Origin: Microbacterium timonense
Lineage (GTDB): Bacteria; Actinomycetota; Actinomycetes; Actinomycetales; Microbacteriaceae
Assembly: GCF_900292075.1 (NCBI RefSeq)
Contig: NZ_OLMV01000001.1
Span: forward strand, 372,001-436,000
Direction of reading: 5' to 3'
Length of the DNA stretch: 64,000 bases
Both the position numbers and the translations under genes were made by a program. The notes under the pieces are model-generated. The model searched no databases. It was not told the origin of the DNA and worked only from the letters and a program-made list of their open reading frames with translations. Below, piece after piece: positions 1 to 13,155 of the stretch; within the stretch, counting starts at the first letter, position 1; each line of letters begins with the position of its first letter.

Positions 1-1714
1 GCATCCGAAGCGGCGCCCGATCGGCCAGCTCCGCCCGGGCGTATGCGGCCTGCGTCCATGTCGCCAGCGCGCGCGCGACGTCACCGGTCACGCCGACGAG
101 GTGGACCGGCGCGCCGGGGGCCGCCAGGGCGGCCGCGTTGGACCACCAGCGCAGACACGACTCGCCGATGCGAAGATCGTCGGCCATGAGCATGCGGTCG
201 CCGTCCAGCAGGATCACGGCACGGTAGCCGCCCGCCGCGAGGGGCTCGGCACCGCGGGTGGCGACCACCAGGGCGGGCCGTCCGTCGACCTCGGCGACAG
301 GGTGGTCGCCGTCGGCGACGATGACGCGGATGCCGGGGAACGCGCGCCCCAGTTCGTCGGCGGTCCGTTCACTGCCCGACGACGCCATCCGGAGCATCGT
401 CGAGGAGCACTGCGGGCACGTCCATGCGTGCGCCGACCGCCCGCACCACGAGCAGGTCGGCACGGCGCCGTGCCGGGCAGCGTGCAGGGGTCCGCCGCAA
501 TGCGCGCAGCGCGCCGGATGCCGGCACTGGGCGCACACGAGGACCGGCGCGTACCCCGGTCGCGCCACCTGCACGAGCACGGGCCCCGTGGCCAATGCCT
601 CACGCGCGGCCGCGAACACCGAGGATGGCACCCGCGCCGAGTGGGATTCACCCTCCCTCGTCGCGCTGAGCACGACCCGGGGGCTGACGCGGCGTGCCGG
701 CGGCACGTCGCGGACCCAGCCGACCCCCACCAGCCGCTCCACGTCTGTCGTGCGCGTGTGGCCGGCGAAGAGGAGAGCGCCGCCTTCGAGCTCCTGCCTG
801 AGCAGCGCCGCGTCGCGCGCGTGGACGCCGGGACTGAGCGGCTCGGCCAGCAGCGGGTCGCCGTCGTCCCACAGCGCCACCAGGCCGAGTGTCGAGACCG
901 GCGCATACACGGCGGAGCGATTGCCGATCACGACACAGGGGGCGTCGGCGAGGGTGCGCAGGAATGCCGCGTAGCGCGCGGGTCCGCTCTGCTTCGCGTC
1001 GTCGCGGACGAGCGCGTCGGCGGGGACACGGGCGCCCAGGGCCGCCTCGAGCTGAGCACGGTCCCGGTGGTCGGGGACGGCGATGACCGTGCTGCGCCCG
1101 GCGACGAGGGCATGAGTCGCCGCCGCCGCCAGCAAGAGCGCCCAGCTGCCGACCACGGCACCGTCTGCCAGCGCTGCCGGCACAGGTGGAGCGTCGAGCG
1201 CGACCCGCTCGCCGCCGTCCAGCGCCTGCGTGAGACCGGGGTACGCGGCCAGGACGGCATCGGCCCACTGCACGTGCTCGTCCTCGACCGCCGGATGCGG
1301 TGGCGGGTCCGCCGCGAGCCAGGCCTTCTCGGCGCGCACCATGCGCTTGGGGATCGCCAGGCGGAGGATGTCGCCCGCGGAGCCGGCGGCGCGGTCGGCG
1401 GCGCGCCGGGCCAGCGAGTACAGGGCCGGGGTCAGCACCGGGACCGGAGAGACGACGGCCTCCAGCTGCGAGAGCGGCCGGTCCGAGGCATCCGGTTCCC
1501 CCACCTCGACGAGGAGCCCGTCCACGACGCGTCCGGCGCTGCGCAGCGGCACCCGCACGCGCACACCCGGCAGCGCCTCGTGGGCCAGCTCCGCGGGGAT
1601 CTCGTAGTCGAACAGACGGTCCAGCTGCGGCAACGGCGACTCGATCAGCACGCGGGCGACGCGGCGCACGCGGGCGGCGCCGGGCCCGTGATCTTCGTCG
1701 TGCACCGCGGTCAC
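1..1714 (-). CDS. priA: Primosomal protein N' (PriA), actinobacterial helicase-defective type, partial
   Basis: PriA recognises stalled or repaired replication forks and helps reload the replicative helicase. The window holds 571 codons from a GTG start; the C-terminal end lies beyond base 1. The N-terminal DNA-binding domain is followed by a helicase-like core without a recognisable Walker A lysine (around residue 195), and DDGD (around residue 280) stands where active PriA has DEEH. The zinc-binding region at about residues 390-440 keeps four CxxC pairs (CAQC, CAHC, CSWC, CPQC). Loss of helicase motifs is known for actinobacterial PriA, so a structural role is likely. The start lies 10 bases after the metK stop, so the two are probably co-transcribed. 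Identity is confident; the GTG start is moderately supported. Confidence 0.9.
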   Translation of the reverse strand, partial: MTAVHDEDHGPGAARVRRVARVLIESPLPQLDRLFDYEIPAELAHEALPGVRVRVPLRSAGRVVDGLLVEVGEPDASDRPLSQLEAVVSPVPVLTPALYSLARRAADRAAGSAGDILRLAIPKRMVRAEKAWLAADPPPHPAVEDEHVQWADAVLAAYPGLTQALDGGERVALDAPPVPAALADGAVVGSWALLLAAAATHALVAGRSTVIAVPDHRDRAQLEAALGARVPADALVRDDAKQSGPARYAAFLRTLADAPCVVIGNRSAVYAPVSTLGLVALWDDGDPLLAEPLSPGVHARDAALLRQELEGGALLFAGHTRTTDVERLVGVGWVRDVPPARRVSPRVVLSATREGESHSARVPSSVFAAAREALATGPVLVQVARPGYAPVLVCAQCRHPARCAHCGGPLHAARHGAVPTCSWCGRSAHAWTCPQCSSTMLRMASSGSERTADELGRAFPGIRVIVADGDHPVAEVDGRPALVVATRGAEPLAAGGYRAVILLDGDRMLMADDLRIGESCLRWWSNAAALAAPGAPVHLVGVTGDVARALATWTQAAYARAELADRAPLRM

Positions 1715-1724
1715 GCGGCCGGTG

Positions 1725-2918
<1,194 letters not shown>

Positions 2919-3036
2919 CGAAACTCCAGTAGTCGTGGACCCGGTCGCCGTGCGCGCACGACCGACTCGCGGGCGGACACCAGTATGCCCCCGACGACGG
3001 ACAACTCCGTCTTCGAGGGCATCGGGTCGTAACGGA

Positions 3037-3291
3037 TCACTCCGCGCGGCGAAGGCGCAGCTTGTCCTCGTGGATCTCGTGCAGGGCGATCGTCAGCGGC
3101 TTGTCCTCGACGGTGGAGTCGACCAGCGGGCCGACGTTGTCGAACAGGTTGCCCTCGTGCAGGTCCGAGTAGTAGTCGTTGATCTGACGGGCGCGCTTGG
3201 CCGCGTAGATCACCAGCTGGTACTTCGAGTCGACCTTCTCGAGCAGGCTGTCGATGGGGGGCTCGATGATGCCCTGGTTCGTTCCGGCCAT
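3037..3291 (-). CDS. rpoZ: DNA-directed RNA polymerase omega subunit
   Basis: An 84-residue omega subunit that helps assemble and stabilise RNA polymerase around beta-prime. The core motif [16 protein letters not shown] is characteristic of RpoZ, and the actinobacterial C-terminal extension follows. The ATG at 3291 has a strong AGGAGG ribosome binding site 8 bases upstream. It follows the guanylate kinase gene, the usual gmk-rpoZ pairing, and precedes metK. A TAGAAT box about 70 bases upstream suggests it also has its own promoter inside the gmk-rpoZ spacer. Confidence 0.95.
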   Translation of the reverse strand: MAGTNQGIIEPPIDSLLEKVDSKYQLVIYAAKRARQINDYYSDLHEGNLFDNVGPLVDSTVEDKPLTIALHEIHEDKLRLRRAE

Positions 3292-3333
3292 GGCGAAACC
3301 TCCTGGATCGGATGTCGGGGTGGAGTCTGCGGA

Positions 3334-3365
3334 GCCTCGGGGTGCCGAGGCATCCCACCATTCTA
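3334..3365 (-). promoter_or_regulatory. Candidate rpoZ promoter (-10 box) with leader hairpin
   Basis: A TAGAAT -10-like hexamer reads on the minus strand at 3365-3360, placing a transcript start about 60 bases before the rpoZ ATG. The leader then contains a 7-bp stem with a 4-base loop (3334-3351). No good -35 match is visible, so this is a sequence-based proposal only. Confidence 0.4.
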
Positions 3366-3395
3366 CGGGACGCCGTCGTCGCGCAGGCGCCGGCC

Positions 3396-4331
3396 TCACC
3401 GCGCGAGGCGCGCGACCTCCTCTGCGGCGCGCGCCACGTCGTCGTTGACGACCCGGTAGTCGAACTCCGCCTGGGAGGCGAGCTCCGTCTTCGCGGTGCG
3501 CAGGCGTCGCGCCCGCTCGGCGGCGTCCTCGGTGCCTCGCCCGACGAGCCGGTGCACCAGCTCGTCCCAGCTGGGAGGCAGCAGGAACACGAGCGTCGCG
3601 GCGGGATCGGCCTGGCGGACCTGACGGGCGCCCTGCAGGTCGATCTCCAGCAGCACGGTGCGACCCTCGGCCAGGGCCTTCTCGATCGGGGCTCGCGGGG
3701 TGCCGTACCGGTGGGCGTTGTGCACGGTCGCGTGCTCGAGGAGCTCTCCGGCGGCGATCATGCGGTCGAACTCGGCGTCGTCGACGAAGAAGTAGTGCTC
3801 GCCGTCGACCTCGCCCGGTCGCGGCGCGCGCGTGGTGGCCGAGACGGAGAGCAGGATCTCGGGGTGGTGCTCCTTGATGTGCGCGGCGACGGTCCCCTTG
3901 CCCACGGCGGTCGGCCCGGCCAGGACCACCAGCCGACTGCGACCGCCACGCGGCTTCAGCTCCGGCCACCGGCTGTCGAGGAAGCGGCGCAGGTCCTCGC
4001 GCTGGCGCGAGCCGAGCCCGCCCAGGCGCTTCACCGGCGAGATCTCGAGGTCGTGCAGGATGCGGTCGCGCTTGCCCTCCCCGATCGCGGGGATCGCGGT
4101 GAGGAATTCGGGCACGCGCATCGCACCGGCCGGCGATGCCGGGTCGGCCAGGGCGCGCCGCAACAGCTCCTGCGGCGTGATGACCCGCATCGCGACATCC
4201 TTCTTCAGCGCGGCGCGCTCGCGTCGAGCGGCGACCGCACGGCGAGACGCGGCCACTCTGTCGACGTCGGGCGGCTGCGCGCCGGGGTTCCGGGGCAGAG
4301 CCCCGTCGGATACAGAGCGCGAATCGGGCAT
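3396..4331 (-). CDS. gmk: Actinobacterial integration host factor domain fused to guanylate kinase
   Basis: A 311-residue protein, about 110 residues longer than ordinary guanylate kinase. Residues about 26-120 resemble actinobacterial IHF (mIHF), including [20 protein letters not shown] and [14 protein letters not shown]. Residues about 132-311 are guanylate kinase, with the P-loop GPTAVGKGT at 139-147 and the [17 protein letters not shown]-binding segment. Guanylate kinase phosphorylates GMP to GDP; mIHF-type proteins bind and compact DNA. In mycobacteria the two are adjacent separate genes, so this appears to be a fusion. The chosen ATG follows the pyrF stop as TGACATG, consistent with coupled translation; a GTG at 4343 is an alternative start. 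No stop codon or internal ribosome site clearly separates the two domains. Confidence 0.93.
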   Translation of the reverse strand: MPDSRSVSDGALPRNPGAQPPDVDRVAASRRAVAARRERAALKKDVAMRVITPQELLRRALADPASPAGAMRVPEFLTAIPAIGEGKRDRILHDLEISPVKRLGGLGSRQREDLRRFLDSRWPELKPRGGRSRLVVLAGPTAVGKGTVAAHIKEHHPEILLSVSATTRAPRPGEVDGEHYFFVDDAEFDRMIAAGELLEHATVHNAHRYGTPRAPIEKALAEGRTVLLEIDLQGARQVRQADPAATLVFLLPPSWDELVHRLVGRGTEDAAERARRLRTAKTELASQAEFDYRVVNDDVARAAEEVARLAR

Positions 4332-4332
4332 G

Positions 4333-5162
4333 TCAATCACCACGGTAGAGAAGGGCGCGCTCAGTGATGCGCGCGGCGAGCCGGTCGGGTCCGGCAGCCA
4401 GGATGCTGCGGCTCTCCGACGCTATCACCGCTTGCCCCATGTCACCGAAGCGCTCACCGAGGTGATGCGGTTCCGCTCCCTGATGACCGAAGCCCGGGGC
4501 GAGGATCGGAGCGACCGGCGAGAACGCCGTCAGCCCCGCCTGGGCCCAGTCCACCGTGCCGCCGATGACGAAGCCGAGGCTGCCCCACCGGCCCTCGGGC
4601 GTCGTGGCCGCGTTGCGTGCCGACACCTCGCGCACGATGCCGGCGGAGACCGTCGCGCCGTCCTCCAGCCTGGCACGCTGAGCCGTGAACGCATCCGGAT
4701 TGCTCGTCGCGGCGAGAACGAACACGCCCTTGCCGCTCGCCTCGGCGAGGGCGAAGGTGCCGTCGAGGGTTCCCGTGCCCAGGAACGGATTGGCTGTCAT
4801 CGCGTCCGCCTCCAGCGGCGATCCCGGTGTCAGCCACGCCTCGGCGTAGGCGTCCATCGTGGATCCGATGTCACCGCGCTTGGCGTCGGCGATCACGATG
4901 AGGCCGGCCGCGCGCGCCGCCGCGAGAACGTCCTCGAGCGCAGCGATGCCCGCTGAACCGTAGCGCTCGAAGAACGACACCTGAGGCTTGACCACGCCCA
5001 CACGGCCCGCGCAGGCGTCCACCACGCGCAGCCCGAACTCCCGCGCCGCGCGCCCCGAGGCATCCAGCCCCCACTCCTCCAGCAGCGGGACATGCGGATC
5101 GATGCCGACGCACAGCTGCCCGTGCGTCGTGAGCGCGGCGCGGATCCGCTCGCCGAATGACG

Positions 5163-5166
<4 letters not shown>
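4333..5166 (-). CDS. pyrF: Orotidine 5'-phosphate decarboxylase, type 2
   Basis: Catalyses the last step of UMP synthesis, decarboxylating OMP. The 277-residue length and the motif [11 protein letters not shown] are those of the type 2 (actinobacterial/mycobacterial) PyrF family; the [11 protein letters not shown] and GFGHQG segments contribute to the active site. The ATG overlaps the carB stop by four bases (ATGA), so translation is probably coupled. It is the last pyrimidine gene of the operon and is immediately followed by the IHF-gmk gene, linking UMP and GMP nucleotide metabolism in one transcript. Confidence 0.96.
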
Positions 5167-8449
<3,283 letters not shown>

Positions 8450-8450
<1 letters not shown>

Positions 8451-9691
8451 TACTCGGAGTCCTTCTTGGTCTCGTCGGTCGTTGAGCGAGCTTGCGAGTC
8501 GAAACGCGTCGGGTCGCCGGGTTCCGACTCGCTGCGCTCGCTCAACCTGCTTCGCTGGTGCTGGCGCACCAGCTCCGCGAACCGGTCGAAGAGGTAGTTG
8601 GCATCGTGCGGGCCGGCGGCGGCCTCGGGATGGTACTGCACCGAGAACGCGGGGATGTCCAGCGCGCGCAGCCCCTCGACCACCTGATCGTTGAGCCCCA
8701 CGTGGCTCACCTCGATGCGGCCGTACCCGTTGGGGCTGTCGAAGGCGCCCTCGAGCGGGGCATCGACGGCGAAGCCGTGGTTGTGGGCGGTGATCTCGAC
8801 GCGACCGGTCGACTTGTCGAGCACCGGCTGGTTGATGCCGCGGTGGCCGAACGGCAGCTTGTAGGTTCCCAGGCCGAGCGCGCGACCCAGCAGCTGATTG
8901 CCGAAGCAGATCCCGAAGAAGGGCAGGCCCTCATCGAGAACGCCACGCAGCAGGTCGACGTGGTCGCCGGAGGCCGCCGGGTCGCCGGGGCCGTTCGAAT
9001 AGAACACCGCCACCGGGTCGATCGCCCGGATCTGCTCGATCGTCACGTCCTGCGGCAGCACGTGCACGTCGAAGCCGCGGGCGGCGAGATTGTCGATCGT
9101 CGCCTGCTTGACGCCCAGGTCGAGGACGGCCAGGTTGCCGATGCGCTCCGTCGTGGCGGGCGTCACCTGGGCGGCCGGAACCGAGACCTCGGCGGAGAGG
9201 TTGAGCCCTGCCATCTCGGGCGCCTCCCGCACCAGCCGGAGCTGCTCCTCGGGGTCGAGCCCCGCGGCAGGACCCGAGAAGATGCCGCCGCGCATGCTGC
9301 CGGCCGAACGGATGTGGCGGGTCACCGCGCGCGTGTCGATGCCGCTGATGCCCACCACGCCGTCGTGCACGAGCGCGTCGTCCAGCGACTGGTCGGCACG
9401 CCAGTTGGACACCACGCGGGAGGGGTCGCGGACGATGTAGCCCGACACCCAGATCCGGCGGGACTCGGGGTCCTCCCCGTTCATGCCGGTGTTGCCGATG
9501 TGGGGCGCCGTCTGCAGCACGATCTGGCCGGCGTACGACGGATCGGTGAGCGTCTCCTGGTAGCCGGTCATCCCGGTGGCGAAGACGACCTCACCGAGGG
9601 TGGTGCCGATCGCGCCGTAGGCGCGGCCGGTGTGGCGGGTTCCGTCCTCGAGGACGAGCACGGCCGGATCGGTCTGGAAGAGGGAGGTCAT
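8450..9691 (-). CDS. carA: Carbamoyl-phosphate synthase small subunit (glutaminase), with repeat-derived C-terminal tail
   Basis: CarA hydrolyses glutamine and delivers ammonia to CarB. The 413-residue protein has the N-terminal CPSase domain and a class I glutamine amidotransferase domain, with the nucleophile in [12 protein letters not shown] (about residue 261) and the HPE pair in [20 protein letters not shown]. The family fold ends near residue 378 (RFAELVRQ). The remaining 35 residues are encoded mostly by an imperfect palindromic DNA element (8481-8546) read in frame, giving a Ser/Arg/Glu-rich tail absent from ordinary CarA. The start overlaps the upstream PH-like gene by four bases. 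Confidence 0.97.
8477..8551. repeat. Imperfect palindromic element inserted in frame in the 3' end of carA
   Basis: Two arms, 8481-8505 and 8521-8546, are near-perfect inverted copies; each reads GTTGAGCGAG inward and carries a CGAGTCG core, with a 15-base GC-rich middle. The form is that of a short dispersed palindromic repeat. It lies entirely within carA, keeps the frame open, and encodes about 22 residues (roughly 382-404). No second copy was seen in this window, so its repeat status is inferred from structure and from general familiarity with similar motifs in related genomes. Confidence 0.7.
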
Positions 9692-10197
9692 GGGCGGGTT
9701 CCCGTCTGTCTCGGGGGAAGGATGGCGGCCACGGCGTCGGCGAGGGCGCGGGCCGAGGCATCCTGGGGTCGGAGGTAGGAGTCGACGACGGTGCCGTCGT
9801 CGAGGCGCCAGGCCACGCGCACGAGGCCGTCGCGTTCGACGACGCGGTCGATGGCCACGTTGGCCTGGCCGACGCCGTCGATGCGGTCCGCGGCGACGAA
9901 GACCCGGGGCCGTCCGGTGAGGTCGAGCGCCACGCCGGCGTCGGTGACGGTGACGTCGGCTCGCGAGCGGAACGCCAGCCCATCGATGGCCAGGCGCTCG
10001 AGCGGCTCGTCGTGGCGCGTGGTGGCGACGTAGAGCGCCGGGAAGGCCGAAAGGGTCCGTGCGCCCTGCGGCACCTCGCCGACGGGCGCGGTGAAGCGCG
10101 CATCACGCCGCGTGCGTCGCCACCACGCCCACGCGAGCAGCGCAAGCAGGCCGACGGCGACCGCCACGATGACGGTGAGCGCACCCTCGCGGCTCAT
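9688..10197 (-). CDS. Membrane-anchored PH-like domain protein of the pyr operon
   Basis: A 169-residue protein with one N-terminal membrane segment ([21 protein letters not shown], shortly after the start), a basic stretch that should face the cytosol, and a soluble domain of about 125 residues rich in beta-strand-like patterns. A gene of this kind sits between pyrC and carA in many actinobacteria (the Rv1382 position in Mycobacterium tuberculosis) and is usually described as a PH-like or probable export/membrane protein. Both ends overlap neighbours by four bases (ATGA), so it is translated with the pyrimidine genes. Its function is unknown; conservation of position suggests a role connected with the pathway or its membrane association, but nothing in the sequence shows catalysis. 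Confidence 0.85.
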   Translation of the reverse strand: MSREGALTVIVAVAVGLLALLAWAWWRRTRRDARFTAPVGEVPQGARTLSAFPALYVATTRHDEPLERLAIDGLAFRSRADVTVTDAGVALDLTGRPRVFVAADRIDGVGQANVAIDRVVERDGLVRVAWRLDDGTVVDSYLRPQDASARALADAVAAILPPRQTGTRP

Positions 10198-11504
10198 GCC
10201 CGAACCCCCGGCCGGTCCAGCACGGTGCCGTCGGCGACGGTCACGGTGCCCCGGTGGAGCGTCCATCGGACGTCGCCCGGCAGCTCGCGTCCGAGGTAGG
10301 GCGAGTTCACGCTGCGGCCACGGAGGTCGTCGGCGGTGAAGGTGCGACGGGGAGTCGGGTCGTAGAACGCGAGGGATGCCGGCTGACCCTCCGTCAACGG
10401 TGTGCCATGCCCGTGCAGCCGGCCGATGCGGGCGGGCTCGCGCGACATGATCCGCGCGACGTCGCCCCACGTGATGAGCCCCGTGTCGACCATCGCCTGC
10501 TGCACGACGCGCAGCGCGCTCTCCAGGCCCACCATGCCGTTCGCGGCGGCGTGCCACTCGCACGCCTTGGCCTCGGCGGGGTGCGGGGCGTGGTCGGTGG
10601 CGACGATGTCGATCGTGCCGTCGGCGAGCCCCTCCCTCACGGCGAGGACATCCTCTTCGCGACGCAGCGGAGGGTTCACCTTGAAGCGGGCGTCGTAGTC
10701 GCGCACGAGCTCGTCGGTGAGGAGCAGGTGGTGAGGCGTGACCTCCGCGGTCACGTTCACACCACGCTTCTTGGCCCACCGGATGATCTCCACGGATCCT
10801 GCGGTGGAGAGATGGCACACGTGCAGGCGTGAACCGACGTGCTCGGCCAGCAGGACGTCGCGCGCGATGATCGACTCCTCGGCGACGGCGGGCCACCCGG
10901 CCAGGCCCAGCTCGGCCGACACCGCGCCCTCGTTCATCTGGGCGCCCTCGGTCAGCCGCGGGTCCTGTGCGTGCTGCGCGATCACCCCGTCGAAGGCCTT
11001 CACGTACTCCAGCGCCCGGCGCATGATGAGCGGGTCCCACACGCAGAAGCCGTCGTCGCTGAAGACCCGCACCCTCGCCCGCGAGTCGGCCATCGCACCC
11101 AGCTCGGCAAGGCGCTCGCCCCGCTGGCCGACGGTGACCGCGCCGATGGGCTGGACCGTCACGAAGCCTGCGGCCTCGCCGAGGGCCAGTTCCTGCTCCA
11201 CCACGCCGGCGGTGTCGGCGACGGGAGAGGTGTTCGGCATCGCGAACACGGCCGCGTACCCGCCGGCGGCGGCGGCGCGCGATCCGGTGAGGATGGTCTC
11301 GGATGCCTCGTACCCGGGCTCGCGCAGGTGCGTGTGCAGATCGACCAGACCCGGCAGCAGCACGAGCCCTTCGGCGTCCACGACGGTGGCGCCGGCGCGG
11401 CTGAGCCCCTGGCCGATCTCGCTGATGACGCCGTCCGCGACGATGACGTCGGCGCCCGCGGTTCCCTCGACGAGCGCTCCGCGGAAGAGAAGGGTCTCGC
11501 TCAT
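10194..11504 (-). CDS. pyrC: Dihydroorotase
   Basis: Cyclises carbamoyl aspartate to dihydroorotate, the third step of pyrimidine synthesis. At 436 residues it is a class I amidohydrolase-type enzyme. The metal-binding [13 protein letters not shown] lies near residue 60, and the histidines of HVCHLSTAG and the aspartate of VATDHAPH supply the remaining ligands and catalytic acid. The ATG overlaps the pyrB stop by four bases, and its own stop overlaps the PH-like gene by four. Order and spacing match the standard actinobacterial pyr operon. Confidence 0.97.
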   Translation of the reverse strand: MSETLLFRGALVEGTAGADVIVADGVISEIGQGLSRAGATVVDAEGLVLLPGLVDLHTHLREPGYEASETILTGSRAAAAGGYAAVFAMPNTSPVADTAGVVEQELALGEAAGFVTVQPIGAVTVGQRGERLAELGAMADSRARVRVFSDDGFCVWDPLIMRRALEYVKAFDGVIAQHAQDPRLTEGAQMNEGAVSAELGLAGWPAVAEESIIARDVLLAEHVGSRLHVCHLSTAGSVEIIRWAKKRGVNVTAEVTPHHLLLTDELVRDYDARFKVNPPLRREEDVLAVREGLADGTIDIVATDHAPHPAEAKACEWHAAANGMVGLESALRVVQQAMVDTGLITWGDVARIMSREPARIGRLHGHGTPLTEGQPASLAFYDPTPRRTFTADDLRGRSVNSPYLGRELPGDVRWTLHRGTVTVADGTVLDRPGVRA

Positions 11505-12511
11505 CGGGTGTTCTCCTTCGCTGTGCCTTCCGCGGCGGCATCCGTCGCAGGGGTGGTCTCGGCCGTGCTGCGCTCCGCGCCCGCCAGCAGCAGGTAGAGC
11601 GCGGCCATGCGCACCGAGACGCCGTTCGCGACCTGCTCGAGCACCGTCGAGCGGGGCGAGTCCGCGGCTTCTGCGGAGATCTCCAGGCCCCGGTTCATGG
11701 GTCCGGGGTGCATGACAATGCTATCGGCACCCAGCGCCTGCAGACGGCGGGCGTCCAGGCCCCAGCGGCGCGAATACTCCCGTTCAGTGGGGAAATACGC
11801 GGCGTTCATGCGCTCCAGCTGGATGCGCAGCATCATCAGCGCGTCGGGGCCCGCGGCGATCGCCTCGTCGAGGTCGTAGCAGACGTCGACGGGCCAGCCG
11901 GATACGTCCTGCGGCACCAGGGTGGGCGGGGCGACGAGCGTCACCCGCGCTCCGAGGGTGTGCAGGAGCCAGACGTTCGAGCGCGCGACTCGCGAGTGCA
12001 GGATGTCGCCCACGATCGTGACGGCGACGCCGTCGAGATCACGACCGCGGCTGTCGGCGCCGAACCGGCGCTTGCGGATGGTGAAGGCATCCAGCAGCGC
12101 CTGGGTGGGGTGTTCGTGGGTGCCGTCTCCGGCATTGACGACGCCCGCGGTGATCCACCCGCTGGTGGCGAGGGTCCGCGGTGCGCCGGAGGCGCCGTGA
12201 CGGATCACCACCGCGTCGGCCCCCATGGCCTGCAGCGTCTGGGCGGTGTCCTGGAGGGACTCCCCCTTCGAGACGCTCGAGCCCTTCGCGGAGAAGTTGA
12301 TGACGTCGGCCGACAGGCGCTTGGCGGCGGCCTCGAACGAGATCCGGGTCCGCGTGGAATCCTCGAAGAAGAGGTTCACGACGGTCTTGCCGCGCAGCGT
12401 CGGGAGCTTCTTGACCTCGCGGCGCTGGGTGTCGGCCATGTCCTCGGCGACATCGAGGATGGCCAGCGCGTCCTCGCGGCCCAGCGTCCTGGTGTCCAGC
12501 AGGTGCCTCAT
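11501..12511 (-). CDS. pyrB: Aspartate carbamoyltransferase catalytic subunit
   Basis: Joins carbamoyl phosphate and aspartate, the committed step of pyrimidine synthesis. The 336-residue sequence shows the carbamoyl-phosphate motif [12 protein letters not shown] near residue 50, the [11 protein letters not shown] loop and the C-terminal [12 protein letters not shown] motif. About 25 extra residues rich in Ala/Thr/Glu follow the folded domain ([17 protein letters not shown]). No pyrI regulatory chain is present, as usual for actinobacteria, where PyrR controls expression. The ATG start at 12511 overlaps the pyrR stop by four bases. Confidence 0.97.
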   Translation of the reverse strand: MRHLLDTRTLGREDALAILDVAEDMADTQRREVKKLPTLRGKTVVNLFFEDSTRTRISFEAAAKRLSADVINFSAKGSSVSKGESLQDTAQTLQAMGADAVVIRHGASGAPRTLATSGWITAGVVNAGDGTHEHPTQALLDAFTIRKRRFGADSRGRDLDGVAVTIVGDILHSRVARSNVWLLHTLGARVTLVAPPTLVPQDVSGWPVDVCYDLDEAIAAGPDALMMLRIQLERMNAAYFPTEREYSRRWGLDARRLQALGADSIVMHPGPMNRGLEISAEAADSPRSTVLEQVANGVSVRMAALYLLLAGAERSTAETTPATDAAAEGTAKENTR

Positions 12512-13038
12512 GACTCGATCGTCACCTCCTCGACGCCGTCCGTCTCGGCCAGGCGCACGTTCACGCGCTCCTCGCGGGCGCTGGGGAGGTTCTTGCCGAC
12601 GAAGTCGGGCCGGATCGGAAGCTCCCGGTGGCCGCGGTCGACGAGCGTCGCGAGGCGGACGGCGGCGGGACGGCCGATGTCCTGCAGCGCATCGAGGGCG
12701 GCGCGGATGCTGCGGCCGGAGAACAGCACGTCGTCCACCAGCACGACCACCTTGCCGTCGATGCCGCCCGGCGGGATCTCGGTCGGCTGCGGCGCGCGGG
12801 TCGGGTTGCGGTGCAGGTCGTCGCGGTACATCGTGACATCCAGCGCGCCGACCGGCACCGGGGTGCCGCCGAACTGAGCGACGAGAGCGCCGACGCGGTG
12901 AGCGAGCGTCACACCGCGGGTCGGGATGCCCAGAAGGATCAGGCCGTCGGGCCCCTTGTTGGACTCGAGGATCTCGTGGGAGATCCGAGTCAGTGCCCGT
13001 GCGATGTCGGCCTCGTGCAGCACGGTGCGCGTGCTCAT
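12508..13038 (-). CDS. pyrR: Bifunctional pyr operon RNA-binding regulator / uracil phosphoribosyltransferase
   Basis: PyrR binds pyr leader mRNA in response to UMP and also has uracil phosphoribosyltransferase activity. The 176-residue product has the phosphoribosyltransferase PRPP loop [20 protein letters not shown] and the [14 protein letters not shown] segment. I chose the ATG at 13038 because AGAAGGGAG lies just upstream and because an in-frame GTG at 13062 falls inside the leader hairpin. It is the first gene of the operon pyrR-pyrB-pyrC-PH-carA-carB-pyrF and probably controls it by covering its own ribosome binding site (see 13054-13069). Confidence 0.96.
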   Translation of the reverse strand: MSTRTVLHEADIARALTRISHEILESNKGPDGLILLGIPTRGVTLAHRVGALVAQFGGTPVPVGALDVTMYRDDLHRNPTRAPQPTEIPPGGIDGKVVVLVDDVLFSGRSIRAALDALQDIGRPAAVRLATLVDRGHRELPIRPDFVGKNLPSAREERVNVRLAETDGVEEVTIES

Positions 13039-13053
13039 CCGCCGCTCCCTTCT

Positions 13054-13069
13054 CCGCCTCACGGGACGG
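13054..13069 (-). promoter_or_regulatory. PyrR-binding stem-loop in the pyr leader
   Basis: The minus strand reads CCGTCCCGTGAGGCGG: a 5-bp stem (one G-U pair) closing the hexaloop CCGUGA. This fits the known PyrR recognition pattern, UCCNGNGAGGY with a CNGNGA loop. The ribosome binding site AGAAGGGAG begins at the very next base, so bound PyrR would block pyrR translation, as described for Mycobacterium smegmatis. No transcription attenuator with competing terminator is visible. Confidence 0.85.
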
Positions 13070-13094
13070 TGTTAAAGGTTGCTGATCGCCTTCC

Positions 13095-13100
13095 ACTCTA
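13095..13100 (-). promoter_or_regulatory. Candidate pyr operon promoter (-10)
   Basis: TAGAGT on the minus strand would start transcription near base 13088, giving a leader of about 50 bases that contains the complete PyrR-binding hairpin. The -35 region is not conserved, because that position is occupied by the upstream terminator hairpin. Confidence 0.5.
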
Positions 13101-13111
13101 CGGCACGGCCA

Positions 13112-13139
13112 GGGCCGGTCCCCAATCGGGGACCGGCCC
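13112..13139 (-). terminator. Terminator hairpin after the doxX-like gene
   Basis: A perfect 12-bp GC-rich inverted repeat (GGGCCGGTCCCC and its complement) with a 4-base loop lies 17 bases after the DoxX gene stop and just before the pyr promoter. There is no clear T tract, which is common for actinobacterial terminators. It should insulate pyrR from the upstream genes. Confidence 0.75.
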
Positions 13140-13155
13140 GTACGGACGCGCCCGC

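Noticed and set aside
2919-3036. Possible SAM riboswitch before metK
   Set aside because: Only a 6-bp hairpin (GACGGA/TCCGTC) is visible; there is no SAM-I, SAM-II or SAM-IV style arrangement.
13039-13062. Upstream GTG start for pyrR at 13062
   Set aside because: It lies inside the PyrR-binding hairpin and lacks a ribosome site; the ATG at 13038 has AGAAGGGAG upstream.
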